DNA from: Clostridia bacterium
Lineage (GTDB): Bacteria > Bacillota > Clostridia > Lachnospirales > Cellulosilyticaceae
DNA length: 64,000 nucleotides
Direction: 5' to 3'
Assembly: GCA_029239755.1 (NCBI GenBank)
Contig: JARBUI010000005.1
Location: forward strand, 62,001-126,000
Position numbers and translations under genes: made by a program. Shown here one piece after another: positions 27,732 to 36,072 of this stretch; within the stretch, counting starts at the first letter, position 1, and the number at the start of each line of letters is the position of its first letter. Under the pieces are notes generated by a model. It did no database searches. It was not told where the DNA came from and saw only the letters and a program-made list of their open reading frames with translations.

Positions 27732-27737
27732 TATACT
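27732..27737 (+). promoter_or_regulatory. -10 box (TATACT) for rqcH
   Basis: TATACT lies 32 bases before the rqcH start. The hexamer 17 bases upstream (TTTTAT) is a weak -35. The sequence forms an inverted repeat with the -10 region of the divergent promoter. Confidence 0.4.
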
Positions 27738-27768
27738 TTGCCATATATCTTAAGGAGGTATACTGATT

Positions 27769-29529
27769 ATGGCTTTAGACGGAATTGTACTTGCAAATAT
27801 TATCTATGAACTTGATACGCTTCTTGTAAATGGGCGCATTGATAAGATCTATCAGATTGAAAAAGAAGATATCCTTCTTTCAGTTAGGAATAATGGAACC
27901 TCTTATAAACTACTCTTAACAGCTAACAGTAACTATCCAAGGCTGCACCTTTCTCTTCTTGCAAAAAACCCATCGCTTGAACCTCCAATGTTTTGTATGA
28001 TGTTAAGAAAACATCTTAGCGGAGGCAGAATATTAAAAATTGAACAGCCAGATTTTGAAAGAATTGTTAAGATCCATATAGAAGCTACTAATGAATTAGG
28101 GGATAAGGAAATCAAATATCTTATCATCGAAATCATGGGACGCCACAGTAATATTATGCTTATTAAGCAAGATAACACGATATTAGATAGTATTAAACAT
28201 ATCACTGCTGACAAAAGCAGCGTACGCGAAGTGCTTCCTAATAGAACTTATTTTTTCCCACCAAATCAGGATAAGCTAAACCCCCTTACCACGGACAAAG
28301 AAACATTTATAACTCATATAGGGTCAAAGAATCTGCCGCTTTATAAATGTATCTATTTATCCTACAGTGGACTAAGCCCAGTTATCGCAAATGAAATCTG
28401 CTTAAAAGCTAAGGTAGATGGAGAAAATATTGGAACTAACAGCTCTGAAGCTATCTTGTCAGAGCTCTATGATGCTTTTGAGGGGACTCTGTCTCTTGTA
28501 AAGAAAAATACTTTTTCTCCTCAACTCTATTTAAATAGCGATGAACTTCCAATAGATTTTTATAGTATGGGGCTTGAGCTGTATGATTTATACACCAAAA
28601 AAACTTTTTCTTCTGTAAGCGAGCTAGTAGAAACCTATAATTTCGAAAAGAGCAATCGTTTTAATGTGGCACAAAAAACATCAGACATCAAAAAGCTTAT
28701 TCATACCTTTGTTGATCGGGCTGTCAGAAAGAAACATATTCAGGAAAAAGCTCTTGAAGACTGCGCAAACAAAGATCTATATAAAATCTATGGTGAACTT
28801 CTAACAGCCTATTCTCATCAGGTTCCATCCATGTCAAAGGAATTTACAACCATGAATTATTATCAGGAACCTTATAATGAAATAGTTATCCCTTTAGACG
28901 ATAAGCTAAGTGCTATTCAAAATGCACAGCACTATTTTAAGTTATACAGCAAAGCAAAACGTACTGAAATTGCAGCAGCTGAGCAGCTCCTTCAAGTTGA
29001 AGAAGATATTAAATACCTTCAATCTGTATTACTTTCTCTTGATTTATTAGAAACTAAAGAAGATATTGCTGAACTTAGAGCAGAGCTTTTAGAGATGGGA
29101 TACCTTAAAAAACGCAAGGGGCTTTCTAAAAAACGTCCTGTGAAAAAAAGTCTTCCTTTCTTACATTTTAAAGCTTCATCAGGATACGATATCTATGTAG
29201 GTAAGAATAATTATCAAAACGATGAGCTGACGATGAAATTTGCTAAAAGCAGTGATTTATGGCTTCATATAAAAGATGGTCCTGGCTCGCATGTGATTGT
29301 TAAACTTGATCATAATACAGAAATTGACGACGAGACGCTTATTGAAGCTGCCTCTTTAGCTGCCTATTACAGCAGCGGAAAATTATCTAGTAATGTTGCT
29401 ATAGATTATACTATTAAAAAGAATGTTAAAAAGGTTCCGGGTGCCAAACCTGGTATGGTTATTTACACTCACTTTAAGACTGTTTATGTGACACCAACTG
29501 AGGGACAAGTTAAAAAATTAATGATATAG
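27769..29529 (+). CDS. rqcH: Ribosome quality control NFACT protein RqcH
   Basis: RqcH binds stalled 50S subunits and directs alanine tailing of incomplete proteins; older annotations call it fibronectin-binding protein. The 586-residue protein has an NFACT-N domain (start MALDGIVLANIIYEL), helix-hairpin-helix and coiled-coil regions (about 380-440), and a C-terminal NFACT-R domain with DLWLHIKDGPGSHVIVK near residue 500. ATG follows AAGGAGG by 12 bases. It has its own terminator. Confidence 0.94.
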   Translation: MALDGIVLANIIYELDTLLVNGRIDKIYQIEKEDILLSVRNNGTSYKLLLTANSNYPRLHLSLLAKNPSLEPPMFCMMLRKHLSGGRILKIEQPDFERIVKIHIEATNELGDKEIKYLIIEIMGRHSNIMLIKQDNTILDSIKHITADKSSVREVLPNRTYFFPPNQDKLNPLTTDKETFITHIGSKNLPLYKCIYLSYSGLSPVIANEICLKAKVDGENIGTNSSEAILSELYDAFEGTLSLVKKNTFSPQLYLNSDELPIDFYSMGLELYDLYTKKTFSSVSELVETYNFEKSNRFNVAQKTSDIKKLIHTFVDRAVRKKHIQEKALEDCANKDLYKIYGELLTAYSHQVPSMSKEFTTMNYYQEPYNEIVIPLDDKLSAIQNAQHYFKLYSKAKRTEIAAAEQLLQVEEDIKYLQSVLLSLDLLETKEDIAELRAELLEMGYLKKRKGLSKKRPVKKSLPFLHFKASSGYDIYVGKNNYQNDELTMKFAKSSDLWLHIKDGPGSHVIVKLDHNTEIDDETLIEAASLAAYYSSGKLSSNVAIDYTIKKNVKKVPGAKPGMVIYTHFKTVYVTPTEGQVKKLMI

Positions 29530-29552
29530 ATTTCTAAACAAAATCTATTTTT
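29526..29552 (+). terminator. Intrinsic terminator of rqcH
   Basis: An 8-bp stem (ATAGATTT with AAATCTAT, 7-base loop) overlaps the stop codon and is followed by TTTT. The stem is A/T-rich, so strength is moderate. Confidence 0.6.
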
Positions 29553-29633
29553 CAGAATTCCGCATGTTGATTTATATCCCAATTCATGGTAAATTTATTA
29601 TACTAACTTGTTAAAGCATGGATATAATAAAAA

Positions 29634-29640
29634 AAGGAGG
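29634..29640 (+). promoter_or_regulatory. Ribosome binding site deciding a non-ATG start of citrate synthase
   Basis: A perfect AAGGAGG is followed immediately by GTG (29641) and, nine bases later, by in-frame CTG (29650). The spacing favours CTG. No in-frame ATG occurs until deep inside the gene. Confidence 0.7.
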
Positions 29641-29649
29641 GTGATTAAA

Positions 29650-31038
29650 CTGAATATTAACAAATCTAATGGACATGAGTCAGAATTATTAAAGAACTTG
29701 GCTGTTTTATGTGAAACGAGCAGCTATGTTGACCCAGAGCTATTTACTAAATACGAAGTTAAGAGAGGTTTACGTGATTTAGATGGCCGGGGCGTACTTG
29801 TTGGCTTAACAGAAATAGGTGAAGTACATTCTTACGTTATTGATGAGAACGAAATTATTCCTGTTCCTGGCAGACTAAGCTATAGGGGAATTGACGTCGC
29901 AGATATTACGAGTGGATACTTAAAAGATGAAAGATTTGGTTTTGAGGAAACAACATATCTTTTACTCTTTGGAAAACTGCCAACAAGAGAAGAGCTAGCA
30001 GAGTTTGAAGAATTATTGGGCCATTATAGAAAACTCCCTGATAACTTTGCAAATGACATGATTTTCAAAGCGCCAAGCAAAGACATTATGAATGTATTAG
30101 CTAGAAGTGTTCTTGCCTTATATAGCTTTGATGACCACGCTGATGATACTTCTATTCCAAATGTACTAAGACAATGTATTAGCCTTATTGCATCTTTCCC
30201 AACCATTGCTGTATATGGTTATCAAGCTTATGCCCATTATCATGGCAATAATAGTCTCTATATTCATTCTCCAAAACCAAATTTAACTACTGCCGAAAAC
30301 ATTCTCTATATGCTTAGACCTGATAAAAAATACACTAAACTAGAAGCTACATTACTTGATCTTGCACTTATACTGCATGCTGAACACGGCGGCGGCAATA
30401 ACTCTTCTTTTACAACTCACCTAGTAACTTCCTCAGGTACAGATACTTATTCTGTTATGGCAGCAGCTCTTGGTTCTCTAAAAGGACCTAAACATGGAGG
30501 TGCCAATGTTAAAGTAGTTCACATGTTTAAAGAGATGAAACAAGTTGTCAAAGACTGGACAAATGATGAAGAAATTGAGAATTATCTTATGAAGCTTCTA
30601 AACAAAGAAGCCTTTGATAAAGCAGGCCTTATTTATGGTATTGGACACGCTGTTTACTCTGTATCAGATCCAAGAGCTATTATTCTCAAACAATATGCTG
30701 CTCAGCTTGCAAGAGAAAAAGGCATAGAAGCGGAATATAATTTCTATACTAAAGTTGAAGAATTAGCACCAAAAGTTATTGGGGATGTCAGAAAGATGTA
30801 TAAAGGCGTAAGTGCTAACGTAGACTTTTATTCAGGTTTTGTTTACAGTATGCTTGATTTACCATTGGAACTCTATACCCCTATATTTGCTATTGCACGT
30901 ATAACAGGCTGGAGTGCTCATCGTATTGAAGAACTTGTGAATAAAGGCAAGATTATACGTCCTGCCTATAAAAGCGTTGCAAAACGTAAAGAGTATACTC
31001 CTCTGGACGAAAGATCCCTTATCGAAGATAATGAATAA
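29650..31038 (+). CDS. Citrate synthase
   Basis: This enzyme condenses acetyl-CoA and oxaloacetate to citrate. The product is about 462 residues and of the longer clostridial type. It has an N-terminal extension, then the citrate-synthase core with PGRLSYRGIDVADI, LHAEHGGGNNSS (catalytic His), GIGHAVYSVSDPRA (second His) and FYSGFVYSMLDLP. The start is most likely CTG 29650, given the ribosome site at 29634-29640; GTG 29641 is the alternative. A TTG at 29608 is too far upstream. The gene appears monocistronic and ends at a strong bidirectional terminator. I leave the symbol blank because gltA and citZ usage differs. Confidence 0.92.
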   Translation: MNINKSNGHESELLKNLAVLCETSSYVDPELFTKYEVKRGLRDLDGRGVLVGLTEIGEVHSYVIDENEIIPVPGRLSYRGIDVADITSGYLKDERFGFEETTYLLLFGKLPTREELAEFEELLGHYRKLPDNFANDMIFKAPSKDIMNVLARSVLALYSFDDHADDTSIPNVLRQCISLIASFPTIAVYGYQAYAHYHGNNSLYIHSPKPNLTTAENILYMLRPDKKYTKLEATLLDLALILHAEHGGGNNSSFTTHLVTSSGTDTYSVMAAALGSLKGPKHGGANVKVVHMFKEMKQVVKDWTNDEEIENYLMKLLNKEAFDKAGLIYGIGHAVYSVSDPRAIILKQYAAQLAREKGIEAEYNFYTKVEELAPKVIGDVRKMYKGVSANVDFYSGFVYSMLDLPLELYTPIFAIARITGWSAHRIEELVNKGKIIRPAYKSVAKRKEYTPLDERSLIEDNE

Positions 31039-31041
31039 GCA

Positions 31042-31072
31042 AAAGCTGCTGTGACCTAATCACAGCAGCTTT
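31042..31072. terminator. Strong bidirectional terminator between citrate synthase and the GNAT gene
   Basis: A perfect 13-bp stem (31042-31054 with 31060-31072) has a CCTAA loop and flanking A/T tracts on both sides, between convergent genes. Confidence 0.88.
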
Positions 31073-31074
31073 AC

Positions 31075-31512
31075 TTATTTCTTCTCATACATCATAATAT
31101 ATTCTGGCTCATTTGTTTCTTCATTTAGCTGCTCGCATTTTATCTGAAATCCAACCAACTCATAAAAGCTGACTGCCTTTTCATTTTTCTTATAAACCGC
31201 CAAGCTTAAACTGCCGTATGCTTCTTTTGCATGCTCTATTAATCTTCTCCCAATCCCCTGTCCTTGACTACTTATATCAACAAATAATGCACCTATGTAT
31301 TCTTGATCCAGTATGCTGATAAATCCTTTTATTTCGTTTTCTTCTGCATAAACATAAGTATCAGCCATTGGTATATATTTTTCTTTAACCCTATTATAAC
31401 TTCTTAACCAATACTCCTCTGGAATAAATGCGTGGGCCTTAATAGTTGAGTCCTTCCAAATCTTCATGACCTGATTGATTTCTTCTGTATATTGATTTAA
31501 TTTTTTTATCAT
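31075..31512 (-). CDS. GNAT-family N-acetyltransferase
   Basis: This 145-residue protein should move an acetyl group from acetyl-CoA to an amine. The acetyl-CoA-binding motif SSQGQGIGRRLIEHAKE (Q/RxxGxG/A) is near residue 80-96. The following AVYKKNEKAVSFYELVGF matches the family C-terminal end. The substrate is unknown. I start at ATG 31512, nine bases after AGAGGTG; the upstream GTG at 31524 lies within that site. It lies 14 bases downstream of the BlaR1-like gene and may be cotranscribed with it. Confidence 0.85.
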   Translation of the reverse strand: MIKKLNQYTEEINQVMKIWKDSTIKAHAFIPEEYWLRSYNRVKEKYIPMADTYVYAEENEIKGFISILDQEYIGALFVDISSQGQGIGRRLIEHAKEAYGSLSLAVYKKNEKAVSFYELVGFQIKCEQLNEETNEPEYIMMYEKK

Positions 31513-31526
31513 ATTGCTGTCCACCT

Positions 31527-33875
31527 CTAGTTTATGTTTTTATCATGAAGTACGATACCATATTGATTATTCTTCCCTAAATGCTCTATCAAATTTTCTC
31601 GTTCTAAATGAGTGATGTCATTATAATCACTATAGTGTTTAAGTATTTCATCAGCCAGATGACTAATCTTTTTACGAGATACTGGCAGTATGCAAAATTC
31701 GCTGATAGACTTTGCAAATTCCGAACCATCTCTTGCTTCTTTATACTCTTCAAGCACATAATTCCCCTTTGCATCTTTAGCATAGGTTATTGCAGCAGGG
31801 ACAACACTTCCGCCTTCCTCTGAAAGCGTTTTATCATACAAGGTATAATGTTTAATAAATGTAGTTGCAAAAACCTTAAGCTTATTGTCTTCTTCATAAC
31901 TTCCAAAAATATGGGGTGCAGCAATTGTAAACTGCCCGACAGACCCCATATTCTTTTCTATTTCTGTTAAATAAACAAGCTTTTTAACAGGATCAATTCC
32001 ACTATAGCTAAAATCCGGAAGTTCAGCAGCCTCTCTTATGTTTAGCTTACCGAACCATTCATTTGGCAGCAGATCAGATTCCCTAACATTATTTCTTTGA
32101 CCTAAAAGTTCTATACAAAGACGCATCATAATCTGCCCGCGTAAATCATTTTTAACTTTTCCAACTCGGAATTCCGAAAGCATATAGGCGAGTGCCTCTT
32201 CCCCGCCATATTTCATTATATTTTCATAGGCATTTGAGTTTGCGTTAATATAGCTGTTTGGACTTGAAGAGGATAGCGGAGATGACATGATCACTCTTAG
32301 ATTATCTTCAACAAGGTTCCCAATCTCCGAAGTAGTTTCAGTATTATCAGGTTTAAAAATTTCAACAAATCCTATAGCTTCTTTATATACCTGTTCTGAG
32401 ATTACACAAATGGACTGATAAGGCTGTTCTACATAATACTTAAGGCCTTTTTTATAAAAATAAAAAATCTCATTTCCTATTTTAAAAGCTTGGTAATCTC
32501 CTTGATTTGGCGTATCATTGACGCTTTGCAGCGTTGTTTTTTTACCGTCCGCAATTGCCTTCATCACTTCATCTGGAACCATATAACTGCTTAATGCATA
32601 CATCATATATGCTTTTTTATACGTATCTTGCGGAATTTTATACCAGCGGCTTTTTTCATCATATACAATCGCGGCAAGCTCTGGCTCTGACTCATAGAAA
32701 TGCACTTTATAATTTGTCGCTAGATTAATATAAATTGTGAGTGACGGTAAAAGTTTTGAAGCTGAAGAAACCCGAGTTTCACGCCAGTTATCTGCCGCAC
32801 TGCCAATTATCTCACCAAACTGGCTGCCTGACGTAAGGGTTGCTCCTGCCCCTGGTACTCTTATCATCAGCTGACCGCTCTGTATGGCTGCTGAAGCAGC
32901 ATTTTCAATATTTAAAAATGATAAGTCCTGCTCTTTTTCTATGGGATTAGATAGTAATCCCATTGCAGCTGCAATTACCAGAAAAGCAGCAGCTATTATT
33001 CCCCAAAATGACGGCTTCTTATAGCTTAGGATATTTTTAATCCTGCCTTTTATGCTGCTTTCTCCAAAAGCAAGCGGACTTGCGCCTATTACTTGGCCGC
33101 TGACAGCAAAAGCTAAAAGTGAATGGCTATAGTCCTTTTTGATACTTTTACCTAATTTTCTTAATACCTGCTCATCGCAGGACATTTCCATATCATGAGT
33201 CATTAGCCTGAATGCTGCCCAAACAAAAGGATTAAACCAGTGAATGCACAGCGTAAAAAATGCAAGGGGCTTAAGAAGATAGTCTAGCCGCTTAATATGA
33301 ATCTGTTCATGCATTAAGACATAATGACGTTCATTTTCAGCAAGCCCTAGCGGAATATAAATTTTAGGTTTTATAATGCCCATTACAAAAGGTGATTTTA
33401 TCTCCGCACATTCAAAGATGTTATTAGAAATGTGTTTGACGATACTAACTTTTTTTATTAGGCTTCTATAAGATAGCAAGCTGTATAGGACAAGGCAAGC
33501 GGCTCCAGTCAGCCATATAATTAAAAGCACTGCTAGAATACTTTGCACCTCACTGATACTGCCCCCAGAGACTGCTGCTCCCTGTGAACTAGTCACCCAA
33601 TTATCTAAACCATTTGTTCCTACATTTAGCTGCTGCACGCTATCAGCACTATTAACAGGAACGTATGCCATAGTATGTGCTTTATAAAGTCCTAAAAAAC
33701 TTATAGAGGAAGAAAATGAAAATGGGCAGATTAAACGAAATAAAACAACGCTCCACAAACCATAAGAAAAAATTTTAGAAGTCTTTTTTAAAAACATCCT
33801 TACAACAATCACAAATAAAATGACATAGCTCGAAGTAGCACTCATATTTAAAACTGTAAGAAATATATGTTCCAT
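31527..33875 (-). CDS. BlaR1/MecR1-like M56 family membrane metallopeptidase sensor
   Basis: The 782-residue protein has N-terminal TM segments (about 12-30, 38-56, 113-135). The M56 zinc motif HEQIH is at 189-193, with a further DMEMSCDEQV motif, and another TM segment at about 290-310. The remaining 470 or so residues are predicted to be outside the cell. Unlike BlaR1, I see no penicillin-binding SxxK/SxN/KTG set, so the sensed signal is probably not a beta-lactam. M56 sensors cleave BlaI-type repressors, and the blaI-like gene lies 2 bases upstream. No beta-lactamase gene is in the window. Confidence 0.88.
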   Translation of the reverse strand: MEHIFLTVLNMSATSSYVILFVIVVRMFLKKTSKIFSYGLWSVVLFRLICPFSFSSSISFLGLYKAHTMAYVPVNSADSVQQLNVGTNGLDNWVTSSQGAAVSGGSISEVQSILAVLLIIWLTGAACLVLYSLLSYRSLIKKVSIVKHISNNIFECAEIKSPFVMGIIKPKIYIPLGLAENERHYVLMHEQIHIKRLDYLLKPLAFFTLCIHWFNPFVWAAFRLMTHDMEMSCDEQVLRKLGKSIKKDYSHSLLAFAVSGQVIGASPLAFGESSIKGRIKNILSYKKPSFWGIIAAAFLVIAAAMGLLSNPIEKEQDLSFLNIENAASAAIQSGQLMIRVPGAGATLTSGSQFGEIIGSAADNWRETRVSSASKLLPSLTIYINLATNYKVHFYESEPELAAIVYDEKSRWYKIPQDTYKKAYMMYALSSYMVPDEVMKAIADGKKTTLQSVNDTPNQGDYQAFKIGNEIFYFYKKGLKYYVEQPYQSICVISEQVYKEAIGFVEIFKPDNTETTSEIGNLVEDNLRVIMSSPLSSSSPNSYINANSNAYENIMKYGGEEALAYMLSEFRVGKVKNDLRGQIMMRLCIELLGQRNNVRESDLLPNEWFGKLNIREAAELPDFSYSGIDPVKKLVYLTEIEKNMGSVGQFTIAAPHIFGSYEEDNKLKVFATTFIKHYTLYDKTLSEEGGSVVPAAITYAKDAKGNYVLEEYKEARDGSEFAKSISEFCILPVSRKKISHLADEILKHYSDYNDITHLERENLIEHLGKNNQYGIVLHDKNIN

Positions 33876-33877
33876 GA

Positions 33878-34240
33878 CTACTCCTCCTTATAACTGTCAA
33901 TAAGTTTTTTAAGCTCAGCAGCTTCTTGTCTGCTTAATTTTTTATCACTCATAAAGGCTGTAATAAACTGAGGTAAAGAACCACCAAACGTTCGGCTGAC
34001 GAACTGCTCACTTTCAAACTTTTGCACTTCGTCCTGTTTTATAAGTGCCGTAATAACAGCATTTTCGTTCTTAAAAATGCCCCGATCACAAAGCCTTTTA
34101 AGCACTGTGTAAGTGGTGGATTTTTTCCAGCCTAAATATTTGTCACAAAGTGTCACAAGGATTCCAGATCCAACAGGTTCATTTTCCCAGACTATAACAG
34201 CAAAACGGTATTCACTTTCACAAAGCTTTAATTGTTCCAT
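33878..34240 (-). CDS. BlaI/MecI-family transcriptional repressor
   Basis: This 120-residue winged-helix repressor has the recognition helix in the KKSTTYTVLKRLCDRGIFK segment (about residues 34-52) and a C-terminal dimer domain where BlaR1-type proteases cut. It is the first gene of a two- or three-gene operon with the M56 sensor. Two inverted operator-like sites overlap its own promoter, so it is probably autoregulated. ATG follows GGGAGGGAAT. Confidence 0.9.
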   Translation of the reverse strand: MEQLKLCESEYRFAVIVWENEPVGSGILVTLCDKYLGWKKSTTYTVLKRLCDRGIFKNENAVITALIKQDEVQKFESEQFVSRTFGGSLPQFITAFMSDKKLSRQEAAELKKLIDSYKEE

Positions 34241-34249
34241 ATTCCCTCC

Positions 34250-34268
34250 CTAGGTCTACAATAGTAGA
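34250..34268 (+). promoter_or_regulatory. BlaI-type operator site 1
   Basis: The 19-base site CTAGGTCTACAATAGTAGA contains the dyad TCTAC-AATA-GTAGA, like the TACA/TGTA dyads of BlaI/MecI operators. It lies 10 bases upstream of the blaI-like start codon. Confidence 0.65.
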
Positions 34269-34279
34269 TTTCATATCTG

Positions 34280-34308
34280 AGTCTATCATTGTAAACCTAG
34301 TTTGTAAA
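34280..34308 (-). promoter_or_regulatory. Promoter of the blaI-like/M56 operon
   Basis: TTTACA (34303-34308) and TAGACT (34280-34285) are 17 bases apart on the minus strand. Operator site 2 covers the spacer and most of the -10. Confidence 0.6.
34282..34300 (-). promoter_or_regulatory. BlaI-type operator site 2 (inverted copy)
   Basis: On the minus strand this reads CTAGGTTTACAATGATAGA and matches site 1 at 16 of 19 positions. The two copies face each other with 13 bases between them. Confidence 0.65.
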
Positions 34309-34401
34309 GAAAATTCTGCTATTATTCATTTGGTTTGATTATCTGCTGCACTGCACTCTGTATTTTATAGAAAATCTTCTATTTCCTAGTTACTTTTCTA
34401 T

Positions 34402-34430
34402 TTGTATTATAGGATATTGTCTAGTATACT
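34402..34430 (+). promoter_or_regulatory. Promoter of the C_GCAxxG_C_C gene
   Basis: TTGTAT (34402-34407) and TATACT (34425-34430) are separated by 17 bases, 37 bases before the start codon. The BlaI-type operators are about 100 bases upstream and are divergent from it. Confidence 0.55.
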
Positions 34431-34467
34431 TATATAGATTTTTATATTATTATTTGGAGGGAATAAA

Positions 34468-34941
34468 GTGAAAAAGATTGAACTAATTGAAACCGTTCGC
34501 AGACAATCAGAAGGATATTTTGAGCGCGGAGAGTTCTTTTGCTCAGAAGCTGTTGTACATACGATTAACGAACTACTAGGCTGGCCCTTTGAGGAAGATG
34601 TGGTTAAGCTTGCATCTGCTTTTCCAATTGGTCTCGGAAAATCCGGATGCTTGTGCGGTGCAGTAAGCGGAGGTTCTATGGCACTAGGTATGGTTTATGG
34701 CAGAAAGCATGGTGAGCCAATGAATGAAAAAATGTTTCCTATTTCAGCAGCACTTCATGATCATATCAAAGCGGTATACAAAAGCACATGCTGCAGAGTT
34801 CTTGTAAAAGGTTATGACTTTGCCAGCCCTGAAAGAAAAACGCACTGTGTCAAGATTACAGGCGAGGTAGCTGCATGGATAGCTGAACAGCTATTAGCGG
34901 ATCCTGAAGTTTTGAAGCAAATCGAAGCCACACAAGCCTAA
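34468..34941 (+). CDS. C_GCAxxG_C_C family probable redox protein
   Basis: The 157-residue cytoplasmic protein fits the C_GCAxxG_C_C family (PF09719). It has CSEAVVHTINELLG near residue 23, GCLCGAVSGGSMALG near 69-83, and later cysteines in STCCRVLV and THCVKI. The cysteine spacing suggests a metal or redox centre, possibly copper or iron-sulfur related; the biochemical role is not established. The GTG start follows TTTGGAGGGAATAAA. The TDT transporter gene follows 40 bases later and is probably cotranscribed. Confidence 0.85.
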   Translation: MKKIELIETVRRQSEGYFERGEFFCSEAVVHTINELLGWPFEEDVVKLASAFPIGLGKSGCLCGAVSGGSMALGMVYGRKHGEPMNEKMFPISAALHDHIKAVYKSTCCRVLVKGYDFASPERKTHCVKITGEVAAWIAEQLLADPEVLKQIEATQA

Positions 34942-34981
34942 TTAGGCTATTTATAAACTCGAGAAGGAGAATGAATTATCT

Positions 34982-35923
34982 ATGCTTAAAAAAATACCTC
35001 TGCCTTTAGCTGGATTAATGTTGGCTTTGGCAGCATCCGGAAATCTTTTGCTTTCTTATGGAAGTGTTTATAGAAATATATTTGGTGTTATGGCCTCTGC
35101 TGTCATGCTGCTATTACTTGCAAAAATAATGATCATGCCAAAAGCTATAAAGGAAGGTTTTGAAAATCCTATTATTGCTAGTGTCATGCCTACCTTTTCT
35201 ATGGGCCTTATCATATTATCAACTTATATTAAGCCCTATGCCTTCCTGACCTCATACTGTTTATGGCTGTTAGGTTTAGCTCTTCACAGTCTATTAATCG
35301 TACTTTTTTCACTGAAATATATTAAAAATTTCAATCTAAGAAAGGTCTATCCAAGCTACTTTATTGTCTATGTTGGCATTGTATGTGCTAGCGTGACTGC
35401 ACCTGTATTCAACCTCGCAGAACTTGGTCAATATATTTTTTGGTTTGGCTTTATTGCCTACATCATTCTGCTCCCTATTGTTCTCTATAGAACCTTCATA
35501 GTAAAAGAGATTCCAGAGCCAGCAATGCCTACGCTCGCAATCTATACTGCTCCTGCAAGCCTTTGTCTGGCAGGCTACCTCAATTCTTTTCAAAATAAAA
35601 GTATCCTCATGATAGGTTTTTTAGCTGCCCTCTCATTATTTATGTTTGTCTTTGTCATGCTTAATATGCCTAGATTGCTTAAATTAAAATTTTACCCAAG
35701 CTATTCAGCTTTTACCTTTCCATTTGTTATCACTGCTATCGCAATGAAGGGGACTCATGCTTACCTTACAAAGACTGGAGTCAGCCTATCCTTCATAGGT
35801 TATTTTGTAAATCTACTTGAGATTTGGTCAGTTATTATGGTTGTCTATGTATTAATAAAATATATTATCTTTATAGCTTCAAACGATAAGGCTATTCAAA
35901 GTACTAAAGCAGTAAAATCTTAG
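34982..35923 (+). CDS. TDT-family transporter (tellurite-resistance/dicarboxylate, SLAC1-like)
   Basis: The 313-residue protein is almost entirely hydrophobic, with about ten TM segments and the opening PLPLAGLMLALAASGNLL typical of the TehA/SLAC1 fold. Family members conduct small anions or carry dicarboxylates, sulfite or tellurite-linked compounds. The substrate here cannot be read from sequence. ATG follows GAGAAGGAG at a longer spacing. It lies behind the C_GCAxxG_C_C gene and is convergent with the DUF421 gene. Confidence 0.85.
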   Translation: MLKKIPLPLAGLMLALAASGNLLLSYGSVYRNIFGVMASAVMLLLLAKIMIMPKAIKEGFENPIIASVMPTFSMGLIILSTYIKPYAFLTSYCLWLLGLALHSLLIVLFSLKYIKNFNLRKVYPSYFIVYVGIVCASVTAPVFNLAELGQYIFWFGFIAYIILLPIVLYRTFIVKEIPEPAMPTLAIYTAPASLCLAGYLNSFQNKSILMIGFLAALSLFMFVFVMLNMPRLLKLKFYPSYSAFTFPFVITAIAMKGTHAYLTKTGVSLSFIGYFVNLLEIWSVIMVVYVLIKYIIFIASNDKAIQSTKAVKS

Positions 35924-36001
35924 TTCTATATGTTAAGTTATCATGGTATTAAAAAAGCCTATAAGAGGAGACGTTCTGCCTTAAATAGATAAGAACAAAA
36001 G

Positions 36002-36045
36002 GACTTCTAATGATTAGCTTTATAAGTGATCAATCATCAGAAGTC
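36002..36045. terminator. Terminator between the TDT transporter and DUF421 genes
   Basis: A 14-bp stem (36002-36015 with 36032-36045) has a 16-base loop. One position is A-C on the plus strand but a G-U wobble on the minus strand, so it folds better as the terminator of the minus-strand DUF421 gene. Confidence 0.7.
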
Positions 36046-36072
36046 TTTACTCATTTAAATAGACATCATGAC

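Noticed and set aside
31527-33875. True BlaR1 beta-lactam sensor
   Set aside because: No SxxK, SxN or KTG set is visible and no beta-lactamase gene is nearby; only the M56 part matches.
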